Of a stretch of 64,000 bases of DNA, positions 1 through 11,812 are shown piece by piece; position 1 is the stretch's first letter, and each line of letters starts with the position of its first letter. This DNA comes from Gonatopus flavifemur (Eukaryota > Arthropoda > Insecta > Hymenoptera > Dryinidae), in contig JAFFJZ010000002.1 of the NCBI GenBank assembly GCA_018340375.1, forward strand, positions 21,346,001 to 21,410,000, given 5' to 3'. The notes below the pieces were generated by a model. That model did no database searches and had not been told where the DNA came from. It was given only the letters and a program-made list of their open reading frames with translations. Position numbers and translations under genes: made by a program.

Positions 1-119
1 GATTTGAGATCGTATTTAGTAAATCTCTCCTCAAGATTTGTGATTTCTTGTTTTTCTGGTGTGTCCTTTTATTTTTGTTTCTTTTTTTAATAAATTCAGT
101 CTTTCTTAACGGCTTTGTA

Positions 120-120
<1 letters not shown>

Positions 121-154
<34 letters not shown>

Positions 155-162
155 GTCTCTCT
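121..162. repeat. (CT)n microsatellite
   Basis: A run of CT dinucleotides with a few GT interruptions. It creates an artificial Ser/Leu-rich reading frame that I do not treat as coding. Confidence 0.95.
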
Positions 163-2735
163 TGACTGTTGGTTTTATTTTTGTGGTTGTTATTGTCTTC
201 TTGTCGAAACTATCTACGCTTATTATAAGTACATTTCTTTGTAAACATAGATTATATGTTGATTTGTGTATGTTAGGAGAGAATCATAAACGATGCATCT
301 GAGTTCTGATTCCATAAATCAGTTCATAAGGATATCGTACCTTCGAGGATGTTTTTCGCATTGATCGAGAATGGGTTGGAAATGATTAGAATCGGGTTGA
401 CTCGATATTCCATAAGAATCTGAAATCGGGAAGGTCTCTGAAGGACTTCCCTAGCAGAAATGATTCTAGCCAGCTTCACTGCAAGCGCCTTGAAAGGTGA
501 TAGACAACCACTGTAATCATTTTTACTGGAGTTGTTTGGGATTGAATTGATCTTAGAATTTCCATGAATTGTTCCAACGAGTGAATAGTTTTTGATTGAA
601 GGTTGGGCAAATTTTCTCTATGTTTGCTCAAATATTTGTAGAGTGAATGTGAAGCTGAAACTCGCATTGTTGAAATCTTGATGGCGTTCACTTCGCCAAG
701 CAATTTTATTTGCACCCATCACTATGAATTATCCAGATAGACTTCATATACAACGATATATTGTCGAAGTTTAGAAAATTCAAGCGGAGTGAGCATCGTT
801 CGGTGTCAATAAAGTGCGAGTTAAGCGTCTTCTTCCAGGTGTGGTTTCAAAAATTTCCTCTCTGCAATGAACGTACCGTACGGTTATGCGTTCTTTGATT
901 TTATTTCTGAATATTTGGATTCTTCAAAGTCAACCTTATCAAGTTAAGGAGATCAAGTCTTAGACGGATTGTGACAAAAATTTCGAAATAGGCAGGTACA
1001 TAGATTTCTGTGCATCGGTTATGACATACTCCGAATATATACACAAATTGTGTATTTACGTGTTCTGAGATATCGCTGTATGTATACCATTTTAATCCTT
1101 GAACATTAGTTAGGCGATACAAAATATTATTTTAAATACACAAATATATATATATTATATATATTATTATTTATCAAAAGCTCGTGTCCGTGAAGATAAA
1201 ATAAAACAAGGAATAAAAAGATGATGAACTTATGAAATTGCATGAACAAGAAAAATTGGTTACCGTAACAGTGTAGTCGATCGCGGTATAATAGTCACAA
1301 CATATCTGTATTAAGATGAGTGTGATGGATATATTCGATTGACAAACGGAAGAAGAAATTCACGCATTTGCCTCATAAACACGCACATTCGAGTGTGATG
1401 CTTCTCTTATAACTCGAGATATTACTAAAAGAATTTTAAAGACCACAAATACGCGATAAATACTTATGGAGAACGATCGAAAACCTCACGAAGAGAAATT
1501 ACAATATTTTGGTATAATTTTCTTGTAACGAAGAGAAACAAAAAAACGACAAAACAAACAAAAAACATTCGCGAAAAACGATGGGCCAATTTAGGATTGA
1601 AATTTTGAAAGAATTTTTCCATTGTTCTTATTCTTTCGTCGGTTGAATGATAAAAGTATTAAAAAAAAAAAAGGAATCATTGTTTCTCGCCCGATCTCGT
1701 TTGGTGTGAAAAGAAAGAACAAGAAATTTATGAAAAAGAAGAAAAAAAAACAATCGTTTGACTTTCCTCTAATCGAGTACCTTAATCGAGCTACTTAAAC
1801 TATTGAATCAAAGTATTTAAATGATTACGGTTGATGATAAAGGATCGTGTGTGATATAAATTATCTCGATTGAAAATATCATTGTAATCAAGAAGTCACG
1901 AAGGAAGAGAAAGAGGATCGAGTAAATGTTTTCGAAGCAGTTTCATCATCGTTTTACAATCCTCTTTGCTCGTTTAGTTTTGTTTTTCTTCCAGAGTTGA
2001 ACATCGATTTGAGTAAAAGTTGATTTTTTTTGTATGAGAATGTTGCAAAATCGGTATCACATGATTGATAGTTCATTCAAAACAGTGTGTACACCCAAGA
2101 TGAAAAAGTTTCATTGAAGAATCAACGCAAGGTGGTTTCAAGTATTATCCGAATCCACTTTATCGTAGGGACAACAACGGGGACGATGAGATAGGTTTGC
2201 ATGTTGTATAAGTTTATTCCAGAGACAGGTGTGTAGCGTACAGAGTATTGTTGTGCCGAGACTAGATCCTTGGGTATTAATCCTAATATATATATATACA
2301 TATATATCATTAAAACACGAAATTATTCGTGATATATGTATGATGATGATGATGATAATAATAATAATCATGATCCTAAATATAAGTAATAACCACACAA
2401 TGTTAATAATACATGAATATCGATAATGGTGAAGATAATAATATGAATAATAATGATAATAGTAATAATGATCATAGCAATGGAGATAGTGTTGTCGGTA
2501 ATAAGATTAATAATAATGATGATAATACAACAGTAATAATGAATGGCGATATAGATTTAAACAATTTTTTCATTCTCATTCCTTGCAATACAAAAGAAGT
2601 ACCGATACTAAAAAGAAATCCATATTATTCGAAAGAAGAGTAAAATTAAAAGGAACACAAACACACACGCAAGACGAATTTTTTAAAATAATAATGTAAT
2701 GAAGAATAATTAAGATTGGATGAGCGTTATTTTTA

Positions 2736-2736
2736 T

Positions 2737-2791
<55 letters not shown>
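2736..2791. repeat. (ACT)n microsatellite
   Basis: About 18 uninterrupted copies of ACT, ending in TAGTACGG. It is among the cleanest trinucleotide arrays in the window and is probably polymorphic in length. Confidence 0.95.
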
Positions 2792-2792
<1 letters not shown>

Positions 2793-3884
2793 GTACGGAA
2801 GAAGCAACAGAGTCCGTAATTTATTGTCTTTCTTCATGGCACGACGCGAATGGATAATGATAATGATAATAATGATAATAATAGTGGTGTAATGGGATAA
2901 TGAATGATAATCAAAAATGATAATCGCATCATAAAATTGATAAACGATTGAATCAGTTCATGGTACGATTTACGGTCAACGACATACAATTCAATGAATC
3001 CTTCTTTTCTATGTATTGATATTTGACGACTAACGCAAATATAAGACTACATGAAAAATAAATGATAAATATTGGACGAGAGAAAAATTGTAAAAGAGTT
3101 CCCTTAACTTGGGAGTTGTGGTACCAGGGTCTCCGTGAACCTCAACATAAGGCCTTGATATACTTATCACATATAAAAGAAAAAACAAACACAATTCGTG
3201 TATATGTGTACACATATGTATATCAATATACAAATTAATAATATAGTAGATGTACTACGCGTATTGTTAACCGTTATTTATCCAACTTCTATATATAATA
3301 TAAGGTTAAAATTATCAAAAATAATGATGGAATTAGGATTAAAGGAACGAGGATAAAATGTGTACAAAATGAATCGGAAGTAAATTTCAAAACCGTACTA
3401 TGAACTTAGAAAACTGATTTGGAATTTTCGATATAAAAATCATTCTCAAAGAATAACCCAAATTCCAAAGTCGAAATCGAATGCACACAATACGTATTGT
3501 TGTTGCGTGCACCACAACGCGTGTTGTGGGAGTGGTAGATGATTTTATATATTATATATAAAAGAATATATAAACTATACGATATTAAGTTAACGTAGTG
3601 AACAAAAAGAAAATTGATGAAAAACAAAAAAAGTGTGCTTATGAGTCGACAAGTGGGGATATGACGATGATACAAATTAGGAACAAAACAGCGGTTACCA
3701 GTTTTCGAATAGAAAATTGAAAAACTTATTGAAAATCTGAACATCTTGCGCTTGTTGACTGATGAATTTTGATATTTAAATACTTGTGTAACTTCATAAA
3801 AAATAATTTAACGAGTCCGCTCCAAGTGATATAAACTTTGTTAGACTGATACGGTGATGATTGTTAGTGCAAAGTTCTGATTTT

Positions 3885-3923
3885 TTATTATTAATTATTA
3901 TTATTATTATTATTATTATTATT
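3885..3923. repeat. (ATT)n microsatellite
   Basis: Consecutive ATT units with one early interruption. On the minus strand it produces a poly-Asn frame that I regard as spurious. Confidence 0.9.
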
Positions 3924-4178
3924 TTCCCATAACCGAGTATACCGAATAATCGCACACATAATTCTATAATCCTTTTTCATTTTCAATATATTTTCGAATG
4001 TTCTTGCAACAATAAGGCCAAACGAAAAAAAAAAAACCAAATCACAACAGCAAGAACAATGAACACGGAAGGAGAAGTAGTGAAACCTCATATCAAACGT
4101 CGATTGATATCATAAAATTCTGTAGAATCGACATCAGGTGGAATATTTTCATTTTTTCCCTCGTTACTCGTCTTCGTC

Positions 4179-4218
4179 GATGATGATGATGATGATGATG
4201 ATAATGATGATGTTGATG
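4179..4218. repeat. (GAT)n microsatellite
   Basis: GAT units, slightly interrupted at the 3' end. The Met-rich plus-strand frame here is a by-product of the repeat. Confidence 0.9.
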
Positions 4219-4971
4219 GTAATAATTGATAAATATATATTATTATCCATCATCTCGAATAAATTCAGTGCCAATTGTGAAATTGCAACTCATGTAGAAC
4301 GTAATTATCACAAACATGGTTACATAGACTACAGATTGAGCAAAAAAATCATTCATTTGATAGATCTGAACAACAATATGAAGGTTTTTCCTTTTCTTTC
4401 ATCCCACAAATATATTATGTTATCATCTGTCTTGTTTCGATGAATACGAATAGCACTCTAGCATTCTGCTGAACAATGAAAATTCAAATTCAACATTCAC
4501 AGTTGAAAACGTATGAAAATAAAATGATTCGATCTTCTTGTTGAATTGAAACCAAAATCCATTGAGAGTTGATTTTCATGTAGGAAAAAACAATTGTATG
4601 TGCGTCGTGTTGTATGTATTTGTTCAGGATGTTTGTGAATGAAAACATTGTATCACACGAAGAGTGAAAAAATGTATTTATCATATTATGGAATGAAGAT
4701 TAGAATCGAACGGTATCATTCTCATATATTTCGATATTGATTGATGTTTTGTACTGATAATATATATCTTGTTATTTTATATTTATTAATTTCATAATAA
4801 TATCATTGTTATTATTAATATTATTACTGCTATTATTATCATCATCATTGTCATTATTAGCAAATCTAAGTTTCGCATATTGTGTGTATTATTATTATTA
4901 TTATTATTATTATCATCATATTATTATTACATATAATATAGGAGAGAATGGGAACAATCTGTGAGAAATTT

Positions 4972-4996
4972 GTTTGTTTGTTTGTTTGTTTGTTTT
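4972..4996. repeat. (TTTG)n microsatellite
   Basis: About six tetranucleotide units followed by a T run. Short ATT arrays lie just upstream (about 4887-4914). Confidence 0.9.
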
Positions 4997-5460
4997 TTTT
5001 AAATTAATAATATATATAATAATAAATGCGTGACGTAAGAGCAATTTGATTGATCGATATCTCGTTTTGGCATACCTTCGTCAAATGAAAACAAACAAAA
5101 GAGAAAGAAAAATGAACTTTGTGCCTTAAAGATTTTAAAATTTGCACAAAGATTTCTTTGGACTTGTTGAAATGAATTGGAAAAGGAAGAAATGAGGGGA
5201 AAGAATGAATTCAAAGACGATCAATCGTAAAGTCAAATTGCGGGGTTTTGTTTATTATATATATATGTATATATATAATAAAAAATACAAGTACATGAGA
5301 ACACATACACGTGCACACATACAACAACACACATTCCGTTGGTGCGATTGGTTTAACTTATATCTCTTTTGTTTTCTTTTGTTTTCTTGTCTTTTTTCCT
5401 TGAAGAAAAAAGAATATCAAGCAGCTGTACCTAAGTAGCGCGTAACAATATCTTTCTTTA

Positions 5461-5605
5461 TTATTATTATTATATGATTATTATTATTATCTTTATCATT
5501 ATTATTATTTTATTATTATTATTAATTATTATTATTAATATTATTGCTATTGGTATTTTATTATTATTATTATTATTATTATTATATTATTAATATTATT
5601 ATAAA
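5461..5605. repeat. Compound ATT/TTA repeat
   Basis: About 145 bp made almost entirely of ATT, ATAT and TTA units with small interruptions. It is the longest low-complexity AT block in the first 6 kb. Confidence 0.9.
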
Positions 5606-5828
5606 TGAAAAAAAAAAATCAATAAAAATTCAACAAAAATGAATTATTCGCGTGGGAGACGAAAATTACATTACAATACAATACATCCTTCGGTACACCT
5701 TGTTGTGACATATCCTTCTTTGAAATATCCAATTGAGTTATCGATCTTTGGTTATTGAGATACTTGACACGATAATCACAGTGATAAATCCGTCAATAAG
5801 TCCTTTGATATGATACTACGAATAGAGT

Positions 5829-6928
5829 ACACTGAGGAAAAGATTTTAGTTACCGTGAATAAAAATTCAATTGAACCAAATAAGTTTCCTTTGTCACAGT
5901 CGAATTCTTCTTCTCATTTTTATTGAACATAAATTGTTTCATTGATATCTCAGATCCCTGCATTTTTTTATTCAAGTTGGCGGAAAATCAGCTGGGACTG
6001 TTCTAATTTGGTGGTCTTTTTCTCAGTCTACGTGAGATAAAGTGTGAATTCAACCCCCCTTTCTTTGAGATCAATGTTATGTAGATATTTTAGTTGACTT
6101 TTGATTTTGTGTCTGAAAAATTTGGTGTTGTTGAATCCAATTTGTATGGTTGTCAGGAAGTAGGTTAATATTTGTGTTTTTTGAGAAGCATATCCTGGCG
6201 AAATCAGTATAACCGAAAATAATTGTTGTTTCTTTTTTCATAGTTTGGTAGGTTGGTTGAGGAATTTTTTTTTCCTATTATTATTATTTGAAATCAATCG
6301 ATTTTCTGGATTTTAGTTTTGATGTGGGAATCTACATCAAATATCCCATGATCATTGCTTTTAATTGAATTTTTTCGTGGAAACTAATTTCAACCAAACG
6401 AAAAATAATCATAAAATACACCATGAAAATGAGTTATTCTGAAATCTTTAGAATATATCTCGTGACTTGATTTCGATTTTATTATCGATTCTGGTGAACA
6501 AATTGATTTGAAAAACTTTGGAGATTCCAGGAACGTTCAGTGTTTTTCAAAAGTGCTCAGAATCGTTGAGCATATTTCGAAAAGACTGAAAAATTTGATA
6601 AAATAACAACAGTAAATTTTCAGTGAAAACCGTGTGCCCGATAAACAAGAATTGGTCAGAGATATTGCCTTTTATTACAAAATATTTGAGTGGCACAAGA
6701 TTTAAAAATAGTACCAGTATTCAGAAAGAATGAGATCACATTTTCTGTTGAAAAAAAATTTGAATCGAACCAATTCTCGATTCATGAATTCTTCTAATTT
6801 GGAAAATAATGAGAGAATTGAGAATAATGCAACATTTATCAAGTGAAAGAGGTTTTGAAAATGAAGGATGGAATGAATAATCATAAGATGATGCTTTTGT
6901 AATTGGCGTCAGAGAAAAATTTTTGATG
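5829..6928. other. AT-rich spacer with a single CACTGAGGAAAAG terminus
   Basis: At 5829 the sequence CACTGAGGAAAAG preceded by TA looks like the left end of a CAC-type foldback element, but I could not find a matching right end. The remainder has no recognisable gene or bounded repeat. Confidence 0.4.
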
Positions 6929-7126
6929 ACACCGAGAAAACTATTTGATTAAAAGAACAAAACATTTTGGTTGATATGTGAACAACAAAAAACTTTCGTT
7001 CCTAAATGTGCTAACAAAAATATTTTGTGTCTAATACCAAATGTTTTGTTGCAACAACAAAAATTTGGTTAGCATAACTAAAGTTTTTGGTTGTTCACAT
7101 TTCAACAAAACTTTTTTTCCGATGTA
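6929..7126. mobile_element. Foldback MITE with CACCGAGAAAAC end
   Basis: The left end CACCGAGAAAAC and the right end (read in reverse as CATCGGAAAAAAAGTTTTG) bracket about 198 bp. The two halves are mutually complementary: a 'gtgaacaac' plus 'aaaaactttcgtt' block on the left matches the complement on the right around 7083-7105. Non-autonomous, no coding capacity. A related right end occurs near 27560-27588. Confidence 0.7.
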
Positions 7127-7620
7127 GAGACAGTATTTGGAATTATGTATTCACATCTTCAACACGTGAAATCTAGGCTGTTTTGGCAATTATTGTCGGT
7201 ATCGTATTATTGAGAACTTGACGTTTGATTAATAAAGTTCGTTAGGTTTATTTTTTTTAGAAACAGGATTAGCATGTGTGGAAATTATCAGGGATGAACA
7301 AACGACCCCGTACAGGGGAGAATTTATTTTTCAGATTCTAACAAAAGGAGATGAGCCGTTACCGCACCATCACTGTTTTTCAATTGATGTTACATATTTG
7401 TCTGATACATGTATATCAAACAACATTTGGTCTTGAAAATTGCCAGATTCATACTATTATCGAATCAAACTCATACCTTCACAACAGAAAAATGTGTCTT
7501 TGGGAAGCTCAGTAAACGTCCGCTATGTTTTTTAAACATTCCATCAACGTCTCAGTTGTACGTAGTCCACTCTGTGCGTCACTCTAATCATCGGAGCCCA
7601 AGATCATGCCATATACTCTA
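7127..7620. other. Spacer without recognisable features
   Basis: AT-rich with no bounded element. A 70-codon plus-strand frame in this stretch has no recognisable domain and is not supported. Confidence 0.4.
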
Positions 7621-7621
7621 A

Positions 7622-7850
7622 CAAACAAATTTCTTCCAGCCAAATAAATGGCTATTTATCCTGTACCGAAGAAATATTCTTTGAAACCAAAATAATTTAT
7701 TTGAATCAAATAAACGGTTATAATAATCCATTCTATTCAAATAAATTATTTTGGTTCCAAAGAATATTTTGTTGATACTAATGAATATTTCTTCGGTATA
7801 GAACAAATAACCATTTATTTGGCTGGAAGAAATTTTTTTTCTTCGATGTA
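7622..7850. mobile_element. Palindromic MITE with two copies of the same TTTATTTGG end
   Basis: The arms are long and nearly complementary. AAATTTCTTCCAGCCAAATA at the left reappears inverted at about 7816-7836, and CCGAAGAAATATTC at the left matches GAATATTTCTTCGG on the right. The right end (ATTTATTTGG, then GGAAGAAATTTTT) matches the right end of the element at 31880-32111, so this looks like a symmetrical derivative of that family. Confidence 0.8.
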
Positions 7851-7981
7851 GTGTTGAACCAAAATGGATCAAATAATTCAATATTGCGAATGGACGATAG
7901 TGTAACATATCATCCACGTAGTTGCATTCTAGTAACTCCCGGGTCGAAATTTTTCCCTAGTTCACCCTTATCGATGATTAA

Positions 7982-8819
7982 CCCTCGTTTACCACACTGG
8001 GGTCAAATCCATCCCAGCCCCATTCTACCTCGATTTCAAGTGTCTTCGTTCAAAGCGACATCTGTCGATAGCCAAAGGATGTCACTACTTTGTGACGCAG
8101 GAACATTCCGGTACACGCAGAAAAATATATTTTTTAAATTCCCATAATTTATTGAGGATCAGCGCCAGTCTGTGACGGATGAAATTATTGACCTGAATAC
8201 AGCATCAAAAGTACCATAATTTCTTGTAGAAATACGTCTAATTATGGAACTTTTTAAAAGTAAATTCAAGTGGAAACTCTATCTGTCAGAGACTGGCGCT
8301 GATCCTCAATAAATTATGAGACTTTTCAACACATCTATTTTCTGCGTGTAGACCCATCAGTCTGGCCGCACCAGTCATTGAAAATTGTAAACTGAAAATT
8401 TTTTATGAAAACATATAGTTCTTTTTTTTTTACAAATTTCTTCTCTTCATTCCTCAGTATAAATATTTTTCCATCCGCAGTTATTGGAGGACTAACTTCT
8501 CTCTCAAAGAGTAACATTCCAAAGTATGATGTCCAATTTCCAGCTCAAAGTATTGAAAAATAATGACACAATGAATTTTATTGTGAAAACAGTCGCTTTT
8601 CCATTTTTCTTTTCACACTTCATTTTTTTATTATACTTGAATTCGATTCTAGGCTGTATAATCTATAAGATATTTCAAAGTAAACTTTAAATAAGTTCTA
8701 AAAAAATTGACAAGTGGAAATAATCAATAGTTCATTTGTTATAACAATGTTTATCACTGGGGTGGATATCACCCCAGTTTGGCAAGTATGTAATTTCTGC
8801 GAAGTGTGGTAAACAAGGG
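7982..8819. mobile_element. piggyBac-like non-autonomous element (TTAA|CCCT ends)
   Basis: The left end CCCTCGTTTACCACACT is preceded by TTAA (7978-7981). The right end, read in reverse, is CCCTTGTTTACCACACT and is followed by TTAA (8820-8823). A TTAA target and CCC-initial ends are characteristic of piggyBac transposons. There is no transposase frame. A second element (8114-8348) is nested inside, leaving about 600 bp of host element. The superfamily assignment is inferred from TSD and ends alone. Confidence 0.8.
8114..8348. mobile_element. TA-flanked MITE, CACGCAGAAAA family, copy 1
   Basis: Ends are CACGCAGAAAA and its complement, flanked on both sides by TA (8112-8113, 8349-8350). The subterminal arms carry TTGAGGATCAGCGCCAGTCT and its inverse, so the element can form a long hairpin. 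A second copy lies at 53493-53717. It is nested in the piggyBac-like element. TA duplication and ends suggest mobilisation by a Tc1/mariner-type transposase. Confidence 0.88.
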
Positions 8820-8863
8820 TTAATTGTACGTTAGAATTCATATGTGAAGTAAAACCTCGGGTA

Positions 8864-8962
8864 CACGGAATAAATGATTTTATTGATATTTCGATAGCTA
8901 AAAAATTAGCTATGGTAGCTACTGTTCCAGCAATATTTTTTGCTATCCAAATATCAAATGCA
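8864..8962. mobile_element. Fragment of the TAGCTA-rich MITE family
   Basis: Starts CACGGAATAAATG after TA and contains an internal TTTCGATAGCTA...TAGCTATGGTAGCTAC block similar to that in the element at 14093-14303. The right terminus is not clear, so the limits are approximate. Confidence 0.5.
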
Positions 8963-9081
8963 CAAAACAGCAGACAGTATTAATATTCATCATACAATTC
9001 ATGAAAATTTGGCGCAAAATTTTGGACACTTCTTCTGTTGCTCGAGCGTTTTTGATACCGTTCTAGAATTTCTATTCTGAT

Positions 9082-9353
9082 CACGCGGAGAAAATATTAT
9101 CTCATGAACTACGATATCGAAATCCTAGCATAAGAACGCTGTTGAAAAATTAAGAATTGTCAGATATTTAAGACAAATATGGTTGTTGAAACTTCTTTTT
9201 TTTGGAATTAACATCGTAATATTCGACATGATTTAATAAAAAAAAAAACAGCACACTCCAAGATATTACAATTTGAATCGATTCATCTTGCAGATACAGT
9301 CCTGCACTACGATTCTCCCACCGTGGTATATAAGATAACATTGTCTTTTTGTG
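9082..9353. mobile_element. CACGG-AAAATATTAT MITE family, copy 1
   Basis: This stretch aligns over its whole length with 59248-59516. Shared landmarks are an AAAATATTAT left end, TCGTAGCATA-like and GTCAGATATT-like blocks, an 'AACATCGTAATATTCGACATG' type segment (20 bases or more shared) and a 'GATATTACAATTTGAAT' segment. A 68-codon frame starting at 9323 overlaps its right end and is not a gene. Confidence 0.78.
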
Positions 9354-9978
9354 TACCTGAAAGAGATCCGAATCTAAAAATAACGCAATTTTTTCTACCC
9401 AAAGACCTCGAAATCGAAGCTGTTGGGTTACGCTTGGTTCACATTTGTGAATTCGTTGATGGAAAATGTATGTTTGAAGACTGCACGAAGGATGTCAATT
9501 TGATACCCCTTCTTGTAAGAGAACTATGAGAAAATCCCATGTGGGCACGAAAAAAGAGTAATTTGTCAATATTTTATCATCAAATACCCACAGATCAACA
9601 GCGAGAAATATAGTTGCCACAACAAGAATATCACTGCTAAATGGTTTCGCTATTTAAATATTAATCTCAAAATCTGTGCTTGTCACACAGGGAAGCAGAT
9701 AAATTGTCAATTTTACAGGAACTATGGTTACTACGCAGACAGTAAGGAATATCTGTCATCTTTACTGGAATTTTGGTTAAAATTGACGAAGTTTCCAGTC
9801 AAGTTGACGGATGTACCTTTACCGAAACTCCGGTAAAATCAACAATTCAATTTTTCAACGTGCAGTTATGAATTCTCGCTGGGTAGATGATAGATAGCTA
9901 TATCTGCAATTATTTGAGCTTCAGCAGCAAAATAATTGAGATGGAAAAATACAAATTCATTTTTTTTCGTGAGCGAAC
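9354..9978. other. Spacer without a recognised gene
   Basis: No coding signal. A loosely repetitive part at about 9690-9860 has several 'ttactggaa/ggtaaaat' motifs in both orientations, suggesting a decayed inverted-repeat element, but no ends can be set. Confidence 0.35.
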
Positions 9979-10104
9979 CTCGATGCTGAAATTAGCCCAA
10001 GAAAGTAGCCCGATTTGTGCATTCATAAGCAGGAATTTTGAATTTACATTACTACGTCCTGTTGTGGTCTTGTACTCGGGTTAATTTTAGCATAGTCTTC
10101 GAGG
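9979..10104 (+). mobile_element. GATGCTGAAATTAG MITE family, copy 1
   Basis: Begins CCTCGATGCTGAAATTAG and ends with the approximate inverse (AATTTTAGCATAGTCTTCGAGG). The interior (AAGAAAGTAGCCCGATTT, then TTCATAAGCAGGA) matches the element at 23038-23171 read on the other strand. Confidence 0.78.
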
Positions 10105-11605
10105 CTGTTATTCAATAGAAAGTCTTTCAAAACAAACGAGGGTCGTGTTCTACATGGTAATAAATTTTCAGCTGCATCAGTTGAATTACAGCCAACATAA
10201 CTATACCATCTTAGAACATTTAGCTATACTAACTACAAAAAATATTTGTCCTGCTCACAGCTAGTTTCTATTCTTTGAACAATTGATCGATGCATCCTTT
10301 CGACGGTGCAAAGAGTTTGAATACAAGTGTTATTCATCAGTGGATGCTACCTGCGCCAAAAGGGTTATTCAATCGGAAAAAAACCATAGATCGATTAATT
10401 CGAGAAATATGGTTAATTTCTCGCTGATTATCTGTTGAATTTTACTGAATTATCCGTATTGTTCAATGAATTATGTGTTTGAATTATATGTTACTGACTT
10501 ATTTTCTTGGTTCATTGATAGCTCATACAGCAACACATGAACTGAAATCATAAACAAATATCAGATAAATCTCCTCTACAGCCTCTACACAAAGGAAAGC
10601 TATATGGTAACGATTACCAGGAAGAATGGTGATTCAATGACAAGTGTACTGCAACATTGGCATATTTACCATTCAACGTCATGAAGCGTACTACATTTAT
10701 TGTTTCCTAGAATTGCCATGATAACCAGAACGAATGATAAACATCAGTTCCATACACTTTTTTCAATATAAACGAAATTTATACCGTAACCAAACTCTAT
10801 TGTGTAAAACATTTGTTCTCACGTTGTTTGATCAAAATTTTGAACACTTCCGGTTTTATTTGCAGTTCTTTTTCCTTTCATCCGAATTGAGCAGAATATT
10901 CTATGAAACGGAAACTAGCGACTGACTGATGTAACTGTTAATAGAATTGTTTGATCAAATCCTTGAGTAGCCAAATCGCATAGTTGAGAGCCACTCGATC
11001 AATTCTTGATATAAGAAATATTCAAATCGAGTTAATTTCACGAAGCTGGTTTCAGCTTCATGAATATTTCTCGAGGGAAATCAGAAGGAACAGAACTCTT
11101 CAACGAAAGAGGAAACAAATACTGCACCAGTTGATAAGATTTTGTTCTTCAATTCCGACTCGGAATAAACTTGAAGATGCAGTGAGAATCTGAATACCGT
11201 TCCACTTATAGCAAAGCTTCTAAACATGTAGCTGTTTCTATCCGCCATATCTGAACTCGTGAATGAAGTGTGGGGGTACTTCGCATGTACAGGTCAACTG
11301 CACGAACACGAATTCATTCTCAGTCGTATGAAACTCCATTCCATTCATGGACCGGGACATGGCTGACGAAAATACTCACCTATACAACAATCCATGTCTT
11401 CGAGATATCGCGAAACATACTTGAGATGTCTTATGCAACATCAGAATATATCCTTTCAATGTATAAAATAGTTTTTTAGTTCTAAAAAAAATATATTCAA
11501 AACATTTTGAATTCTCTGATAGATACCTTTGAGACATTTCTTGAAACTTGTCTTGAGATATCTTTGAGACATGAATTGTTATGTTGACTCTTCTATAAAA
11601 CCTGA
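10105..11605. other. AT-rich spacer with minor dispersed repeats
   Basis: No recognisable gene. A segment around 10608-10640 (GGTAACGATTACCAGGAAGA) is repeated with a few changes at 14036-14070. At 11424-11446 the minus strand reads GATGTTGCATAAGACATCT, a motif also found near 45112 and 47538. Confidence 0.4.
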
Positions 11606-11609
11606 TTAA

Positions 11610-11808
11610 CCCTTAATTGGTATCGCGGTCTGTGATACCACTGAGAAAAAAGTTCCAATGCCTCGAATCTTCTATCCAACTGGATTCAAGAACATCCTGC
11701 ACCCATAAATCTCCGTCTTCTTGAAGTGGAGATAACATTGTGAAATAAACAATAAGTGAAATATTAAAATTTGAAATTTGTCACAAAAATAACGATACCA
11801 ATTGAAGG
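11610..11808. mobile_element. Small piggyBac-like MITE (TTAA target)
   Basis: The left end CCCTTAATTGGTATCG follows TTAA (11606-11609). The right end, in reverse CCTTCAATTGGTATCG, precedes TTAA (11809-11812). Length is 199 bp with no coding capacity. Three mismatches between the first 16 bases of the two ends suggest an old copy. Confidence 0.72.
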
Positions 11809-11812
11809 TTAA

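Larger units (their letters stand above)
1..5828. other. AT-rich, microsatellite-rich stretch without recognisable genes
   Basis: No open frame here resembles a known protein, and the longest frames are low-complexity (Asn runs, Ile/Met runs from trinucleotide repeats). I find no bounded inverted-repeat element before about 5829, unlike the following 7 kb. The sequence is rich in ATT, AAT and GAT runs and short A or T tracts. It could be a long 3' UTR, an intron or intergenic DNA; nothing decides between these. Confidence 0.6.

Noticed and set aside
48..302. 84-codon Ser/Leu-rich frame
   Set aside because: Generated by the (CT)n microsatellite at 121-162.
9323..9529. 68-codon frame with plausible-looking amino acid composition
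   Set aside because: Starts inside the right end of the MITE at 9082-9353, whose second copy at 59248 does not keep the frame.
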